64,000 nt of DNA, from contig NZ_NPKJ01000057.1 in NCBI RefSeq assembly GCF_002284575.1, forward strand, positions 66,079 to 130,078. Direction: 5' to 3'. A model generated the notes under the pieces. That model ran no database searches, had not been told where the DNA came from, and saw only the letters and a list, made by a program, of their open reading frames with translations. A program made the position numbers and the translations under genes. Positions 63,838 through 64,000 of the stretch are shown here, piece by piece; position 1 is the first letter of the stretch, and each line of letters begins with the position of its first letter. Source of the DNA: Mesorhizobium temperatum (GTDB taxonomy: Bacteria; Pseudomonadota; Alphaproteobacteria; Rhizobiales; Rhizobiaceae).

Positions 63838-64000
63838 TTCAGCGCATAGACGGCATCCTCCATGCCGTAGTCGGCCTGGGCGATGGAGGTCGAGGAGAAG
63901 GTATTGGTCTCGAGAATGTCGGCGCCTGATATGGCGTATGGATAGTGGATCTCCTCGATCGCCTTCGGCTGCGTCAGGATCAAAAGGTCGTTGTTGCCCT
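63838..64000 (-). pseudogene. metH: metH (methionine synthase) fragment
   Basis: The minus-strand translation shows NNDLLILTQPKAIEEIHYPY, SGADILETNTFSSTSIAQAD and YGMEDAVYALNRDGERL, the homocysteine-binding domain of MetH. It continues beyond the window and is cut at about 63838 by the IS3 remnant, so this copy is truncated on at least that side. Confidence 0.75.

Noticed and set aside
1..64000. CRISPR arrays, tRNA or rRNA genes, riboswitches
   Set aside because: No regularly spaced direct repeats, no tRNA cloverleaf with CCA-like end and no rRNA segment was noticed; small RNAs cannot be excluded by eye.

Overview
The window looks like a symbiosis island or symbiotic plasmid of an alphaproteobacterial rhizobium. 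The evidence is a contiguous nifHDKENX operon, a hup/hyp uptake-hydrogenase cluster in the Rhizobium leguminosarum gene order, a nod box with Nod-factor fucosylation genes, an acdS fragment, NifA/sigma-54 promoters and many insertion-sequence remnants. Mesorhizobium is the most likely genus (nif order, acdS and noeL/nolK in one island), but Rhizobium is not excluded from sequence alone.

Layout. 1-1319: 3' end of nifV (homocitrate synthase) and a SAM methyltransferase. 1485-2748: an IS110 scrap joined to a broken Na/Pi cotransporter. 2856-9795 (minus strand): a compact catabolic operon with a TctCBA tricarboxylate transporter, a LysR regulator, a class III CoA-transferase, a citryl-CoA-lyase-like enzyme and a phosphonopyruvate hydrolase; together they suggest use of a citrate-like phosphonate. 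10053-11280: HIT protein and an orphan phosphopantetheinyl transferase. 11410-12620: IS6 and IS91 remnants. 12888-29030: hupSLCDEFGHIJK-hypABFCDEX, with sigma-54 promoters before hupS and hupG. 29027-30130: a broken ParB-like gene. 30538-38820: nifHDKENX and a NifX-associated gene, with a NifA site and -24/-12 promoter.

From 38297 the nif operon is split. The DUF269 gene is duplicated around about 4.6 kb holding a response regulator, a universal stress protein, fixH and usp remnants and a thioredoxin-like gene with its own NifA site and sigma-54 promoter. The second DUF269 copy is broken but leads into intact DUF683 and ferredoxin genes. 44514-49160 holds an ExoX-like protein, an acdS/M20 chimera, a CapA protein and a graveyard of fragments (DMT transporter, SDR, acetoacetate decarboxylase, M16 peptidase). 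49163-51083: noeL (gmd) behind a nod box, with nolK broken. 51219-53659: IS630, IS110 and IS21 remnants.

54381-59201 is the most unusual part: a PduX-like threonine kinase, a cysteine-synthase-like PLP enzyme and an ATP-grasp/argininosuccinate-lyase fusion in one tight operon. The three activities match the route proposed for 2,3-diaminobutyrate in some antibiotic clusters, so this may be a rhizobial pathway for a diamino-acid-derived small molecule. A second, frameshifted capA, IS3/IS5/IS110 debris and a metH fragment fill the window to 64000.

No tRNA, rRNA or CRISPR array was seen. All family calls come from reading motifs by eye; no database search was run.
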